Source: Peribacillus glennii
GTDB lineage: Bacteria > Bacillota > Bacilli > Bacillales > DSM-1321
Length of the DNA stretch: 64,000 bases
NCBI RefSeq assembly: GCF_003429105.1
Contig: NZ_QVTD01000012.1
Span: 1-64,000 of the forward strand
Direction of reading: 5' to 3'
Part shown: positions 16,539 through 25,696 of the stretch, one piece after another
Layout: every line of letters starts with the position of its first letter
Position numbering within the stretch: the first letter of the stretch is position 1
Made by a program: the position numbers and the translations under genes
The notes under the pieces: generated by a model
The model's input: the letters and a program-made list of their open reading frames with translations, nothing else
What the model was told of the DNA's origin: nothing
Database searches by the model: none

Positions 16539-16976
16539 ATGGATATTTGGTACCGGCTTTTAATCTATGTTCATGTTATAAGCGTAATCGTTTCAATCGG
16601 CCCTTTCTTTATTTTGCTTCCCATTGCAAAAAAACTGCGCATGGGGCATATGCAAGTGGATGGCTATCTGGAGACATTTCGATTTGTTGTGAGGCTCGCC
16701 AAGCATTCCGGGCACGTGCTGGTCGGGACGGGAATCCTGCTCGTTGTTTCGGGTCCATGGACGTGGAGTACACCATGGATTGTAATGACACTGGTTATCC
16801 TGTTTTGCTCCCTGTTCTTTCTGGCCCGGGCATTTTCCCCGACACTCCAGAAGTTTAATCAAGAAGGCCAAAACAGGAGAGTTCTTGCAGAGAAACTAAC
16901 TCGCTCCATTTGGATATATATCATTCTCCTTTTGGCCATGCTTTGGTTTATGGTTGGAAAGCCGGATTTATGGTAA
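16539..16976 (+). CDS. Four-span membrane protein, DUF2269-like
   Basis: This 145-residue protein begins 11 bases after the ASCH-like gene. Four membrane spans are evident (about residues 7-29, 55-72, 78-97 and 123-141). His in YVHVISVIVSIGPFF and HSGHVLVGTGILL lie in or near the first two spans, which recalls small haem-type membrane proteins and the DUF2269 family. The assignment is by topology only. A strong terminator follows 25 bases after the stop. Confidence 0.6.
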   Translation: MDIWYRLLIYVHVISVIVSIGPFFILLPIAKKLRMGHMQVDGYLETFRFVVRLAKHSGHVLVGTGILLVVSGPWTWSTPWIVMTLVILFCSLFFLARAFSPTLQKFNQEGQNRRVLAEKLTRSIWIYIILLLAMLWFMVGKPDLW

Positions 16977-17001
16977 ATAGCATTTATTGGCACAATAATG
17001 T

Positions 17002-17032
17002 AAGCCTTGTCTTTTATTGAATGACAAGGCTT
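17002..17032 (+). terminator. Terminator after the ASCH/membrane gene pair
   Basis: AAGCCTTGTC pairs exactly with GACAAGGCTT around an 11-base loop and is followed by TTAATATT. It may also serve the small minus-strand gene at 17043. Confidence 0.75.
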
Positions 17033-17042
17033 TTAATATTCC

Positions 17043-17171
17043 CTACTCATTAGTTTCTTTATCAACAAGGGTTTCCCGCTTCCCATCCGTTAAGTACAGC
17101 ATCAAAAAGCTCGCAGCTATCGCCAAAATTCCTAATGCCGATGAAAGATAATACATATGCATGATGTTCAT
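17043..17171 (-). CDS. 42-residue single-span membrane peptide
   Basis: GGGAGGTGAG lies 8 bases before the ATG at 17171. The product has one hydrophobic segment (YYLSSALGILAIAASFLMLYL) followed by a charged tail (DGKRETLVDKETNE). Small one-span proteins of this type are common in Bacilli and are often missed in annotation. The good ribosome binding site and clean topology support it being real. Function unknown. Confidence 0.6.
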   Translation of the reverse strand: MNIMHMYYLSSALGILAIAASFLMLYLTDGKRETLVDKETNE

Positions 17172-17458
17172 TCCTCCACTCACCTCCCATTCGATACAGT
17201 TTCATGTGAAACATATTGGATGAAACGGTTTCCAATACAGCTTCCTTATAACTACAATTACTGTGGCCATTTTTTTTTACCCACTTCCAAATACACTATC
17301 CCTTAGTATGAACTTCTTGAGTACCTACCACTCCCAAATTTTTGTGAAAATGGAAGCTGAAAAGAATATGAATTTAAAAATGAGGTAATTTTTCTAGTTA
17401 TATTGCTTTTATTATGAGGGAAGTTAATAGGGGTATCTTATGGAAAGGAGTGAAACTT

Positions 17459-17686
17459 ATGTCAGACAGGCGGCGCAGATATATGAAACGCAAGAAAAAA
17501 GCACATTCCACGAAAGATGCATCTGTAAATGTTGAAAGTTTGCCAACAAACAGAAACGAACACCCGGAAATTGGTTCAAGAGGCCGTGGTCCTGTCATCC
17601 TTGATGACCAAAATGCGACGATGTTGAACGAGGGGATTTTTGAAAATACTCATCGTGAGTATTTTGATGGGGATCTATATCGGTAA
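17459..17686 (+). CDS. Small basic protein of unknown function
   Basis: AAAGGAG precedes the ATG at 17459, giving 75 residues. The N-terminus is strongly basic (MSDRRRRYMKRKKKAH), the middle is polar, and the C-terminus is acidic and aromatic (FENTHREYFDGDLYR). No family is recognised. The composition resembles small sporulation or nucleic-acid-associated proteins, but nothing in the sequence decides between these. Confidence 0.55.
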   Translation: MSDRRRRYMKRKKKAHSTKDASVNVESLPTNRNEHPEIGSRGRGPVILDDQNATMLNEGIFENTHREYFDGDLYR

Positions 17687-17785
17687 TAATTTTCTTGGAA
17701 GGAGTCCAGGAGGGGTTCATCTTAAATTCATGAATGTCCGCTTTAATTGTTGGTATAACGGACAAATGTCGACATGATCAGCAAA

Positions 17786-17916
17786 GTTGTTGATATAACC
17801 GGTGATTGTTGATATCACCACCAACTTTATTGATAACCATCGACAATTTTTGATTTAAACCTTGATTTGTTAAATATGAACACAAACATATCACAACCAA
17901 ACTTGTTGATATCACT
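17786..17916. repeat. Three copies of TTGTTGATATMAC in a spacer
   Basis: GTTGTTGATATAACC (17786), TTGTTGATATCACCA (17806) and CTTGTTGATATCACT (17902) share a core with the palindrome GATATC. No gene occupies this stretch. They could be protein binding sites or decayed repeats. Confidence 0.45.
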
Positions 17917-17951
17917 TTTAAAAGCCACTTAGCTATGCTCCCGTATATAAA

Positions 17952-17984
17952 AAATAAACTGGGAGAAAATGTCCCAGTTTATTT
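17952..17984 (-). terminator. Terminator of the branched-chain amino-acid binding protein gene
   Basis: AAATAAACTGGGA pairs exactly with TCCCAGTTTATTT around a 7-base loop; the AT-rich ends provide U-runs. It lies 7 bases beyond the stop. Confidence 0.8.
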
Positions 17985-17990
17985 CTTATT

Positions 17991-19175
17991 TTATGGATTT
18001 ACTTTTGTATTGAAGACTTGTTTTCCGTCTTTATATTCCAATACGGTTGCTGATTTAATTGGATTGTGGTTTTCGTCGATTGTGACTACCCCGGATACAA
18101 GGGATAGATCTTTTGTTTTTGCAAGTGCATCTTTAATTTTGTCTGAGTCCGTGCTTCCCGCACGCTTGATTGCATCTGCCAATAAATAAACGGAGTCATA
18201 GCCAAGTGCATTGAAAGCGTTAGGGGAAGTTCCATCGTGCTTCTTTTTGTAAGTATCCACGAACTTCTGAATCGTTTCATCAGGATCTTCGGAAGAGTAA
18301 TGGTTCGTGATGAAAGTATTATTTAGAGCATCAGCTCCGGCTAATTCCACCAGCTTTGGAGAATCCCAGCCATCAGCCCCCATAAATGGAACCGTAATGT
18401 CCAGCTCACGGGCCTGCTTGATGATCAAGCCTACTTCTTCATAGTATCCAGGAATAAAAACGAATTCCGGTTTTTTTGCTTTGATTCTTGTTAATGTAGA
18501 ACGGAAATCCGTATCCTTAGCCATATAAGCTTCTTCCGAAACTACTTTACCGCCTGCTGCTTCGAAGGTTTCCTTAAAAGAAGCCGCCAGTCCTTTAGCA
18601 TAATCACTTGCATTATCCGCAAAAATGGCCGCTGTTTTCACCTTCAACTCTTTGGCCGCAAAATTTCCGGCAACAGTTCCCTGGAATGGATCAATGAAAG
18701 AAGTTCGGAAAACGAATTCGTTAACTTTTCCATCCGTTCCGACAGTCACGTTTGGAGCTGTGCCTGATGGAGATAGCAGGATTGTGCTGTTATCTTTTGC
18801 GATCTGCGCCTGAGCCAGTGTGTTTCCGCTGGTGGCTGCCCCGATTATGGCAGTTACCTTATCCTGGCTGGTCAGCTTGATTGCAGCGTTTGTAGCCTCT
18901 GCAGCCTCTGACTTATTATCTGCTTTAACAACTTCTATCTTCTTGCCATCAATGCCGCCATCTTTGTTGATTTCCTCAACAGCAATATCCAAGCCCTGAG
19001 CAATTGACTCTCCATAGGAAGCCACTTGCCCCGATAATTCCAGGTTAGCCCCGATTTTAATCGTGTCGCCGCCGCTTCCGCTTCCTCCTGAACTTTCTTT
19101 AGCTCCGGAACAACCGGCCAATATCCCGGCCATTAGTGTGGAAGCCAAAAGGACCTTAGTAAATTTTTTCTTCAT
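17991..19175 (-). CDS. Branched-chain amino-acid ABC transporter binding lipoprotein (LivJ/LivK type)
   Basis: This 394-residue protein starts with a lipoprotein signal (MKKKFTKVLLASTLMAGILAGC; the lipobox Cys is near residue 22), followed by a Gly/Ser linker. The mature part opens IKIGANLELSGQVASYGES, the signature of type 1 periplasmic binding proteins for Leu/Ile/Val-like ligands. GAATSGNTLAQ and GADGWDS contribute typical hinge and ligand contacts. It would be anchored outside the membrane and pass substrate to a Liv-type permease. No permease or ATPase genes are next to it, so it must work with components encoded elsewhere or act as a sensor. Confidence 0.9.
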   Translation of the reverse strand: MKKKFTKVLLASTLMAGILAGCSGAKESSGGSGSGGDTIKIGANLELSGQVASYGESIAQGLDIAVEEINKDGGIDGKKIEVVKADNKSEAAEATNAAIKLTSQDKVTAIIGAATSGNTLAQAQIAKDNSTILLSPSGTAPNVTVGTDGKVNEFVFRTSFIDPFQGTVAGNFAAKELKVKTAAIFADNASDYAKGLAASFKETFEAAGGKVVSEEAYMAKDTDFRSTLTRIKAKKPEFVFIPGYYEEVGLIIKQARELDITVPFMGADGWDSPKLVELAGADALNNTFITNHYSSEDPDETIQKFVDTYKKKHDGTSPNAFNALGYDSVYLLADAIKRAGSTDSDKIKDALAKTKDLSLVSGVVTIDENHNPIKSATVLEYKDGKQVFNTKVNP

Positions 19176-19654
19176 AGAAATGACTCTCCCTTGTGTCTGA
19201 TTTTTCTGATAAATACAGGTGTAGAACTCCCTGATGAATAAATAGTATTGTAAAACAATTTTTCTCTATAGTCTAGTATAATTTTAATATTATAATATTT
19301 CTGAATTTGAAGGTAAAAATATACCAATCACAAAATTGATATATTTGTGCAATATATAGAAAAGATTATGTTTGATTCCCCATTTAGCCGTTTCTGAAAA
19401 ACATTCAAGTCTATCATTCCCTCAACACTGAAAATTTCACCCATCCTGTTCCATCTACTTTTAATACCAGTAAATCCTATTATGCTAAATCTATGTAAAC
19501 TAGCAAACTACTTGGATTACTGCTAATCATCAGGTAGACGCACTGCTGCTCCGTCTCCGCTTCTGGTTGCATTTCCCCCCTTTACAACAGCAATCAATTT
19601 CTTCGCAGTAAACTTTTCACTATAGTTTGTTAGCTAAAAAGCTGGCGAGGCTTA
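19176..19654. other. AT-rich upstream region
   Basis: About 480 bases upstream of the binding-protein gene. A TTGTAA...TATAGT-like promoter may lie near 19245-19275, but no recognisable riboswitch or gene is seen. Confidence 0.4.
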
Positions 19655-20008
19655 CCCTTTCGAACTTTCCCGCCAGGTTCGATTGCTCACCCAAAATTCA
19701 TAAAGCTGGGAAAAGGCCTCTGCATGAATATCATATAACCCACGTCCATAAGCTTCGTAGTAGTATTTTTTGGAGAGAGAAAACTTCTCCTTCAATTCTC
19801 CTAACTCTCGATCCGTACTCTCCACTTATTGCTAAAGGTGCCAAACCTCCCGCTTACAACAACGCTTCCATTCGGATCCAAGACATGAATGTCTGATGAA
19901 AAGGATTCTTCAAATACAACTCACCAACCTTCTCTTGATTACTATTGAAAATATCCGTCCTTCCGGCTGAAAAAAAATTATCAGACAAGAACTGCGTCTC
20001 ATCCGCCA
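19655..20008 (-). pseudogene. Remnant of a LURP-one-related/YxjI-like gene
   Basis: Three minus-strand frames read in order as one protein: TDIFNSNQEKVGELYLKNPF, then SSDIHVLDPNGSVVVSGRFG, then LKEKFSLSKKYYYEAYGRG with DIHAEAFSQLYEF. Two single-base frameshifts and stop codons separate them. The final part resembles the tubby-like LURP-one-related family (B. subtilis YxjI is one). It is fused directly to the truncated transporter at 20009. Family assignment is tentative; the decay is clear. Confidence 0.5.
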
Positions 20009-20227
20009 TCAAACTCCCTCGACCTGCAGTTTACCGGCAAACAGTGTGGAAACCGCCAATGCAAAGCTCGTAACAGAGAATGTTATCGCAACCGAGCTCA
20101 ATTCCCAGCCAAACCGCTCCACCAAAGGTTGGTTGAATAAGCTCCATGTGTAGATTGTACCTAAACCCATCTGCACAATTACGGTTCCCAGCACGATCAG
20201 CCAACGATTCCCTTTCCATGCTTTCAT
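20009..20227 (-). pseudogene. 5' fragment of an OFA-type major facilitator transporter
   Basis: A good ATG start yields MKAWKGNRWLIVLGTVIVQM and IYTWSLFNQPL, the N-terminus of oxalate/formate-antiporter-type MFS proteins (usually about 400 residues). The frame stops after 72 residues, just past FAGKLQ in the second membrane helix. The rest of the transporter is missing, replaced by the LURP-one-like remnant. It is a deletion product and not expected to work. Confidence 0.75.
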
Positions 20228-20392
20228 TCCGATCTCCTCTTTTCGTCCGGTTTATAATCTAAGGTGTCACAAAAGATAAGAAATAATAGTGTTATGGTGA
20301 TTTACCAGCAACATTTTTTCCCTGTAAAAAAATACTCACCCCAATTGTCTTAGGATGAGCGTTTTACCAATCAATTCATTTCAGGTCCAAGA

Positions 20393-21274
20393 TTACCGTT
20401 TTGAACCAGTGGGACCTTCTTGGATGAATACTTCATTTAATTTATTGAATGTAATTAGAATTTTTCCATTCTTTTCGATGGCAATGCCTTCGGGTTCTCT
20501 TTTTGTGTTCAATAAAACGCTTTTAATGTTTGTTCCATCAGGTTTAAAAGTGATATACTCACCATTTGAGAGTAAATAGTATTGGCCGTTTCCAATGGCA
20601 AAGCCTTGTATTTCTTTGCCAGGTGTTTTTCCAATAAGTCCTCTGATATGAATTTTTTCACGCCAGTCTCTTTTTGCTTCTTTCCCGGCCCCCAGATGAA
20701 TTTTATTAATATCGTATCCATCGCCAGATTTTGAAATCGCAATGGCAGTATTGCGGTCTTGCATAGCCATAACATTCGGATGAATAGTGGAAGGAACCTT
20801 CCATGCCCTTTCAACAGTTAAAGTGTTAGGATTGATTTTTTGAAGTGTGTAGTTTGATTGTCCTCTCACATCTGCCAGTTGATAAAGAGAACCATCTTTA
20901 TATGAGATCGCTTGGCCGTGGCCAATTGTAAGACGTTTACTTTTTTTCAACAAGGTCCCTTTTTTGTTGTATTTGTAGATGTACCCATAACGGTATTTGT
21001 CGCCAGTGACATAAGTTAAATAAATATTGCTGCTGTTGTCCACTGTAATTCCTTGTAAACCCTTAGCTTCCTTACTGGACACTTTCGCAGGATCACGATA
21101 AGGGTAAAACAGAGTTTTAACTTGAACTTTGTTACTGAACTTTAAAGTATGAATAGGGGTTGAGACTGTACTCGCTTCAACATCCGGTCTTGCAATGGCT
21201 GCTAAAGTAAGAGCATAAATCCCTATGAAAGCGGACAATACAGCGGCATAAAACCTAAATTTTTTTTTCTTCAT
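20393..21274 (-). CDS. Secreted beta-propeller-like protein (helveticin J-like)
   Basis: This 293-residue protein has GGGAGGAAG ahead of its ATG and an N-terminal signal or anchor segment (FRFYAAVLSAFIGIYALTLAAIA). The mature part is a series of short strands: GITVDNSSNIYLTYV, GHGQAISYKDGSLYQLADV, IHPNVMAMQDRNTAIAIS and EIQGFAIGNGQYYLLSNG. These recall helveticin J-type and related beta-propeller proteins of Gram-positive bacteria. It is probably exported. Whether it is a bacteriocin, an enzyme or a surface protein cannot be told. An imperfect hairpin with a T-run follows at about 20332-20363. Confidence 0.6.
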   Translation of the reverse strand: MKKKKFRFYAAVLSAFIGIYALTLAAIARPDVEASTVSTPIHTLKFSNKVQVKTLFYPYRDPAKVSSKEAKGLQGITVDNSSNIYLTYVTGDKYRYGYIYKYNKKGTLLKKSKRLTIGHGQAISYKDGSLYQLADVRGQSNYTLQKINPNTLTVERAWKVPSTIHPNVMAMQDRNTAIAISKSGDGYDINKIHLGAGKEAKRDWREKIHIRGLIGKTPGKEIQGFAIGNGQYYLLSNGEYITFKPDGTNIKSVLLNTKREPEGIAIEKNGKILITFNKLNEVFIQEGPTGSKR

Positions 21275-22153
21275 TTTCTTCCTCCCGTTTTAAAATGCTA
21301 TAGAGACCATAATCCAGGAATTGTTTAAGTGGAACAATGACCTGGAAAACTATATAGAAAATACGTTCTCCTTAGTTTTATTCGGTAGAAAAACCATTAT
21401 TTTTATATCAATTTCCCATTTTTCCGGTATATAAAAAAACCAAAATAACGACTTGTTAAGCCAGATATTATCCAGGTTGCCAAAAAGAAAAATCATGTGC
21501 AATTTTATGGTACCTTATCTACTCCCTCATCTATGATCGAGACGATACTCATTCATCATTCAAGGAATTAACCCTAAGAATATCTTATCAAGTGAATAGA
21601 CTTTTCAAGTTATTCCATTTTCCAGGATATTGATTACCTCAGTTAAAACTCCTATTCGATGGATCCACGTTTGTTAATTATTCTGTACATGCCTTTACTG
21701 ATTCTTACAACCTTGGCACAAAAAAAGCAACCCCCTTAGCTTTAATAATGATAGTGTAAGGCAGCAGGTTACTTTCACATCTTCTATTTAATGGTAAAAA
21801 CCCAAAATAATGTCGTAGCGCTAGGTAAAATGCTAAATAGATTATGACTGTAAACCAATTTTTTATGTGTTTCCGTAAGACATCCAGTCAATTGCTTGTG
21901 CGTCATTTTAAGATTTTTGCTTAGCCGTACCTATTCTAGTTCGGCAGATTAAGCTGCCAGGAAACACCGAACTTATCGATTCAAAAATAGTTTCCGCAGA
22001 AAAACGCAGATACCTCATCAAAACAGATTTTCCACAACAAATCTATAATCAAAAAAACCGTACGGCTTTAATCCTATCCACCAATTACCATCTTAAGTGA
22101 TTATTCAGCATTTTTTGGTTTGAGGCCGCTTCTATCGTTCTTAAGGCTGTATT
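21275..22153. other. Long intergenic region without a supported gene
   Basis: Nearly 880 bases of AT-rich DNA with stops in all frames. No protein remnant or RNA motif could be recognised. Confidence 0.5.
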
Positions 22154-23047
22154 TCATTCCTTTTTGCTCTTTAATAAGGCAGTAACCCACTCATCGGAGT
22201 GTGAAATTTGATCAACCTCATAATCTTCTTCTATGTATAACGCCAGGGTCTCTTCATAATTCCATTCCACCATGCCCGATAACAGCAATTTGCCACCTGC
22301 AACAAGATGGGAATCTAAAAAAGCATGTAATTCCTTGATTTCATTTGCGGCGATATTTACTAAAATCCAATCAAATAACCCGTCCAATTCAAGGCCTGAA
22401 TACAGTACATCACCTTGTTTAACTGAAATACGGTTTTCCACATTATTTAGCCCGGCATTGTATAACACTTCGGATTCTACATCTTCTATATCGACAGCCA
22501 CTATTTGTTCAGCGCCGGCAAGGGCTGATGCTATACTTAACAAACCCGCCCCTGCGCCAAGGTCCAATACTTTTTTTCCTCGCAAATCCTCCCGTAAGAT
22601 AAATCGCAGGCAATCTTGGGTTGTTCCATGCAACCCTGACCCAAAAGCCCGTGGCGGTTCAAAGGAGATGACACGTCCTTGAATGTCTTCCTCAGAATGA
22701 GCAGGCTTGATATACCAACCGTTTTGAAGATCAATAATAGGGAAGGGCTGCTGCCAATCTTGTGTTGTGATAAACTGATAGTGGATCGCTTCCTTCCCGA
22801 CCTTTAAAATGGATGCAATCTCTCTCCTTGCTTGTTCAACATGGACAGGCCTTTCTTCGCTTTCTTCCAATATAATCTTCAAGTCAACATCGGTATTCAA
22901 TCGTTCATGAAATCCATACCCATTTTCCTCTGTAAATTGTTCGATCGGTTGCTCGTAATATAAGTTGTAATATCCGTGCAGGGTTAGCTTTTCCATGATT
23001 TCATCCACTTGATTGTGTACTAATGAAATTGTAAATTCATGCAACAT
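22154..23047 (-). CDS. PrmA-like class I methyltransferase (ribosomal protein L11 type)
   Basis: I chose the ATG at 23047, 8 bases after AGGA; an earlier ATG at 23056 is in frame. The 297-residue protein has an N-terminal substrate domain, then GSGLHGTTQDCLRFI and the SAM-binding loop VLDLGAGAGLLSIASA, with the acidic motif II in VAVDIED. The catalytic-type motif is NIAANEI, where PrmA usually has NILAN. PrmA methylates ribosomal protein L11, but the Bacillus prmA gene lies by dnaK-dnaJ, which are absent here. This is therefore probably a second, diverged family member with an uncertain substrate. Confidence 0.75.
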   Translation of the reverse strand: MLHEFTISLVHNQVDEIMEKLTLHGYYNLYYEQPIEQFTEENGYGFHERLNTDVDLKIILEESEERPVHVEQARREIASILKVGKEAIHYQFITTQDWQQPFPIIDLQNGWYIKPAHSEEDIQGRVISFEPPRAFGSGLHGTTQDCLRFILREDLRGKKVLDLGAGAGLLSIASALAGAEQIVAVDIEDVESEVLYNAGLNNVENRISVKQGDVLYSGLELDGLFDWILVNIAANEIKELHAFLDSHLVAGGKLLLSGMVEWNYEETLALYIEEDYEVDQISHSDEWVTALLKSKKE

Positions 23048-23328
23048 GTCAATCATCCTAACTTAAACACTTAATATTTAGTATGCGTGGCATGTATTAT
23101 CCTAATGGTAAATCCTATAGCATACTATTCGACCCTCTTATTATACCTGAACCACCTGGCGTTCCATCCAGACATTCTTTACATTTTTATTTAATGCAGG
23201 GCGCAAATAAATTTTAAGTGGAGTAAGGAAAAACTTTATGCAATTGATGGATATCGTGAGTTCCCAGATTATCTCCTTTTTCACATAAAGAAGGACATTT
23301 ACCTTGCCTGATTCCATGTTATGGTCCT

Positions 23329-23937
23329 TTATGAACCCAATCCATAAATTAAAAATCTCTCGTCAGCGTCACGTTCATATAAATCGGTCATCTTGACTTC
23401 CCTTTGTAATTCAAAAGCGGTCTGGTTTTCTAAAAAATAGATATAATCTTCTGACGGATAATATAATACCAGGTCTGTGTCCCGCTCTGCCTTTTCCACT
23501 GAAAGCAAAATATTGTTGATGATAGTCATAAATACCTGGATCGAAAACGGATTAAAAAAATAAAAACGATTGTCAGACGGATCAATCTGATAGTCTTGCG
23601 CAAGGCCAAATTGGAAATGAATTTTATCTTTACTCTTTTTATTTTTTTTCAAATAACTGGATCTATTTTCATTGGCTGCAATATATAGTTCCTCGTTCAT
23701 TTCTATGCCAGAGACGGTGGCATTGCACAAATAATGGATGTAAAAAACCAATCGTCCTTTTCCGCAGCCGAAATCCACGATGCGATCACTGCTTTTCAAT
23801 TCATATTCATTGAATAATTGTTCCAGCGCGCTATAAGGTGTCGGTTCATATCGATGATAATGAAACGACTTATTGAACCCTTGTTGGTCCCCTTCTGTTC
23901 TAATGTTCAGTAATTTGTCAATTTCTTTCTCCTTCAT
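23329..23937 (-). CDS. SAM-dependent methyltransferase
   Basis: An ATG at 23937 follows TAGGAGTG and gives 202 residues; a longer frame lacks a ribosome binding site. The SAM-binding motif is IVDFGCGKGRLVFYI at about residues 60-75, followed by GIEMNEELYIAANEN. NPFSIQVFMTIINNIL fills the position of the catalytic loop. Proteins of this layout are common in Bacilli without an assigned substrate. It is monocistronic. Confidence 0.75.
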   Translation of the reverse strand: MKEKEIDKLLNIRTEGDQQGFNKSFHYHRYEPTPYSALEQLFNEYELKSSDRIVDFGCGKGRLVFYIHYLCNATVSGIEMNEELYIAANENRSSYLKKNKKSKDKIHFQFGLAQDYQIDPSDNRFYFFNPFSIQVFMTIINNILLSVEKAERDTDLVLYYPSEDYIYFLENQTAFELQREVKMTDLYERDADERFLIYGLGS

Positions 23938-24002
23938 AGATTCACTCCTATTGAAAAAGGCACTCAAAAACTCGAGTGCCTGCCCACGTTCGTGATATAT
24001 CG

Positions 24003-25511
24003 TTACATTCTGTTGTGGGAAGGTTGTTCCGTTATTGTATCTTCCGCTGGTGTTGCACGTTTAATAAAGAAGGCAAGAATCAATGAAACGGCAGCAATAA
24101 ATGTCGCCACAAAGAACGCATCATTAATGCCTTCCAGCATGGCTTTCATGGCAATTTGCTGTTTCATTTCAGCCAGTGCTGCCGCTGTTGGCTGGCCAGC
24201 CGCATGTTTCATGGCATCGGCAGCCATTTCCTCGGCGTATGTTTCCGTCCGGTTCGACATTACTGTGACCAGCAATGCCGTACCAATGGCCCCAGATACC
24301 TGATTTAATGTATTGTTCATGGCCGTACCATGTGGATAGAAGCGCGCCGGCAGCTGATTTAAGCCATTTGTCGAAACAGGCATCATCACCATTGATATAC
24401 CCAACATCCGAATAGCATGTAAAATCATTAAATAAGTATAGGTAGTGTCGAATGTTAGTGTGCTTAAATAATAGGTCGTGATAGTGGTAATCGCTAATCC
24501 AACGATTGCTAATATCCGGCCTCCAAACTTATCAAATAATCTTCCTGTAATGGGAGACATAAGAGACATCAAGATTGCCCCTGGCAATAGCATCAACCCC
24601 GCGTCAAATGGAGAAATCCCCCGGATTGTCTGCACATAGATCGGAAGTAAAAGCATACCTGAAAACATGGCCATATTAAGGACCATCGTTATCGCTGATG
24701 ATAAAGAAAACATTGGATATTTAAATATCCTGAAATTAAGCATAGGACTTTCCTGCCTTAATTGGCGCAATATAAACCAAACCAAAGCAATGGCCCCGGC
24801 GATTAGCGCTAGAAAAACGTGAGGACTGTCCCACCCTCTGTTTCCGGCAGAACTGAATCCATATAATAAACCGCCAAAGCCCACGCTAGATAACAGAAGT
24901 GAAAATGTCTCAAGCCTGATATCCACTTTTTCTTTTTTATCCTTCAACAATAAAACGCCGCTCAAAAAGATAACAGCCGCAATAGGAGTTACAAAATGGA
25001 AAAGCATTCTCCAATCATAATGTTCCACGATCCATCCCGATAACGTCGGGCCGATTGCGGGTGCAGACATTAAAATTAAGCCGAAGATCCCCATCGCAGT
25101 TCCCCGCTTTTCAATCGGGAAACTCACTAACATGACATTCATTAACAGCGGCATCATGATGGCAGTACCGGATGCCTGAACCATACGGCCCGCTAATAAA
25201 ATGGGAAAAGTATGGGCGATGCCGGCTATAATCGTTCCGACAGTAAATAGGCCCATCGCTACTAAGAATAAACGGCGCACAGAATATTTTTGAATTAAAA
25301 ATGCAGTTGTCGGGATCAGAATTCCATTAACCAGCATAAATCCAGTAGTGAGCCATTGCACGGTTGAAGCGACAACATCCAAGTCCTTCATAATAGAAGG
25401 CAGCGCGATATTTAATAATGTATTATTTAAAAAAGCAATAAACGCCCCAATCATCAGGACAGCAAGAATGCCGTATGGCGGTCGATTGGTTTCTTTTTTT
25501 GTATGGTCCAT
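24003..25511 (-). CDS. DHA2-family (EmrB/QacA) multidrug efflux transporter
   Basis: This 502-residue protein has 14 predicted membrane helices, the hallmark of the DHA2 group of the major facilitator superfamily. Motifs include FLNNTLLNIALPSI in helix 1, the WLTTGFMLV stretch in helix 2, and the antiporter motif C as GIFGLILMSAPAIGPTLSG. It is a proton-driven drug exporter resembling Bacillus LmrB/MdrP-type proteins. A TetR-family gene is transcribed divergently from a 185-base spacer, so it is probably repressed by that product and induced by a substrate drug. Confidence 0.9.
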   Translation of the reverse strand: MDHTKKETNRPPYGILAVLMIGAFIAFLNNTLLNIALPSIMKDLDVVASTVQWLTTGFMLVNGILIPTTAFLIQKYSVRRLFLVAMGLFTVGTIIAGIAHTFPILLAGRMVQASGTAIMMPLLMNVMLVSFPIEKRGTAMGIFGLILMSAPAIGPTLSGWIVEHYDWRMLFHFVTPIAAVIFLSGVLLLKDKKEKVDIRLETFSLLLSSVGFGGLLYGFSSAGNRGWDSPHVFLALIAGAIALVWFILRQLRQESPMLNFRIFKYPMFSLSSAITMVLNMAMFSGMLLLPIYVQTIRGISPFDAGLMLLPGAILMSLMSPITGRLFDKFGGRILAIVGLAITTITTYYLSTLTFDTTYTYLMILHAIRMLGISMVMMPVSTNGLNQLPARFYPHGTAMNNTLNQVSGAIGTALLVTVMSNRTETYAEEMAADAMKHAAGQPTAAALAEMKQQIAMKAMLEGINDAFFVATFIAAVSLILAFFIKRATPAEDTITEQPSHNRM

Positions 25512-25696
25512 TGGTACCCCCTATATACTTTTGGTTCAAATTATTATACCGCAATTTCACACAAACCATATCATATACCATCGGTCTAAATTTTGCAAAA
25601 CAAAAATCTTCTTATTTAACGGGGTTTGTTAAATAGTTTTAAATCATGTACTATGGATGTTATACAGGCAGTACAACAAACAACAAAGGTGATTAT

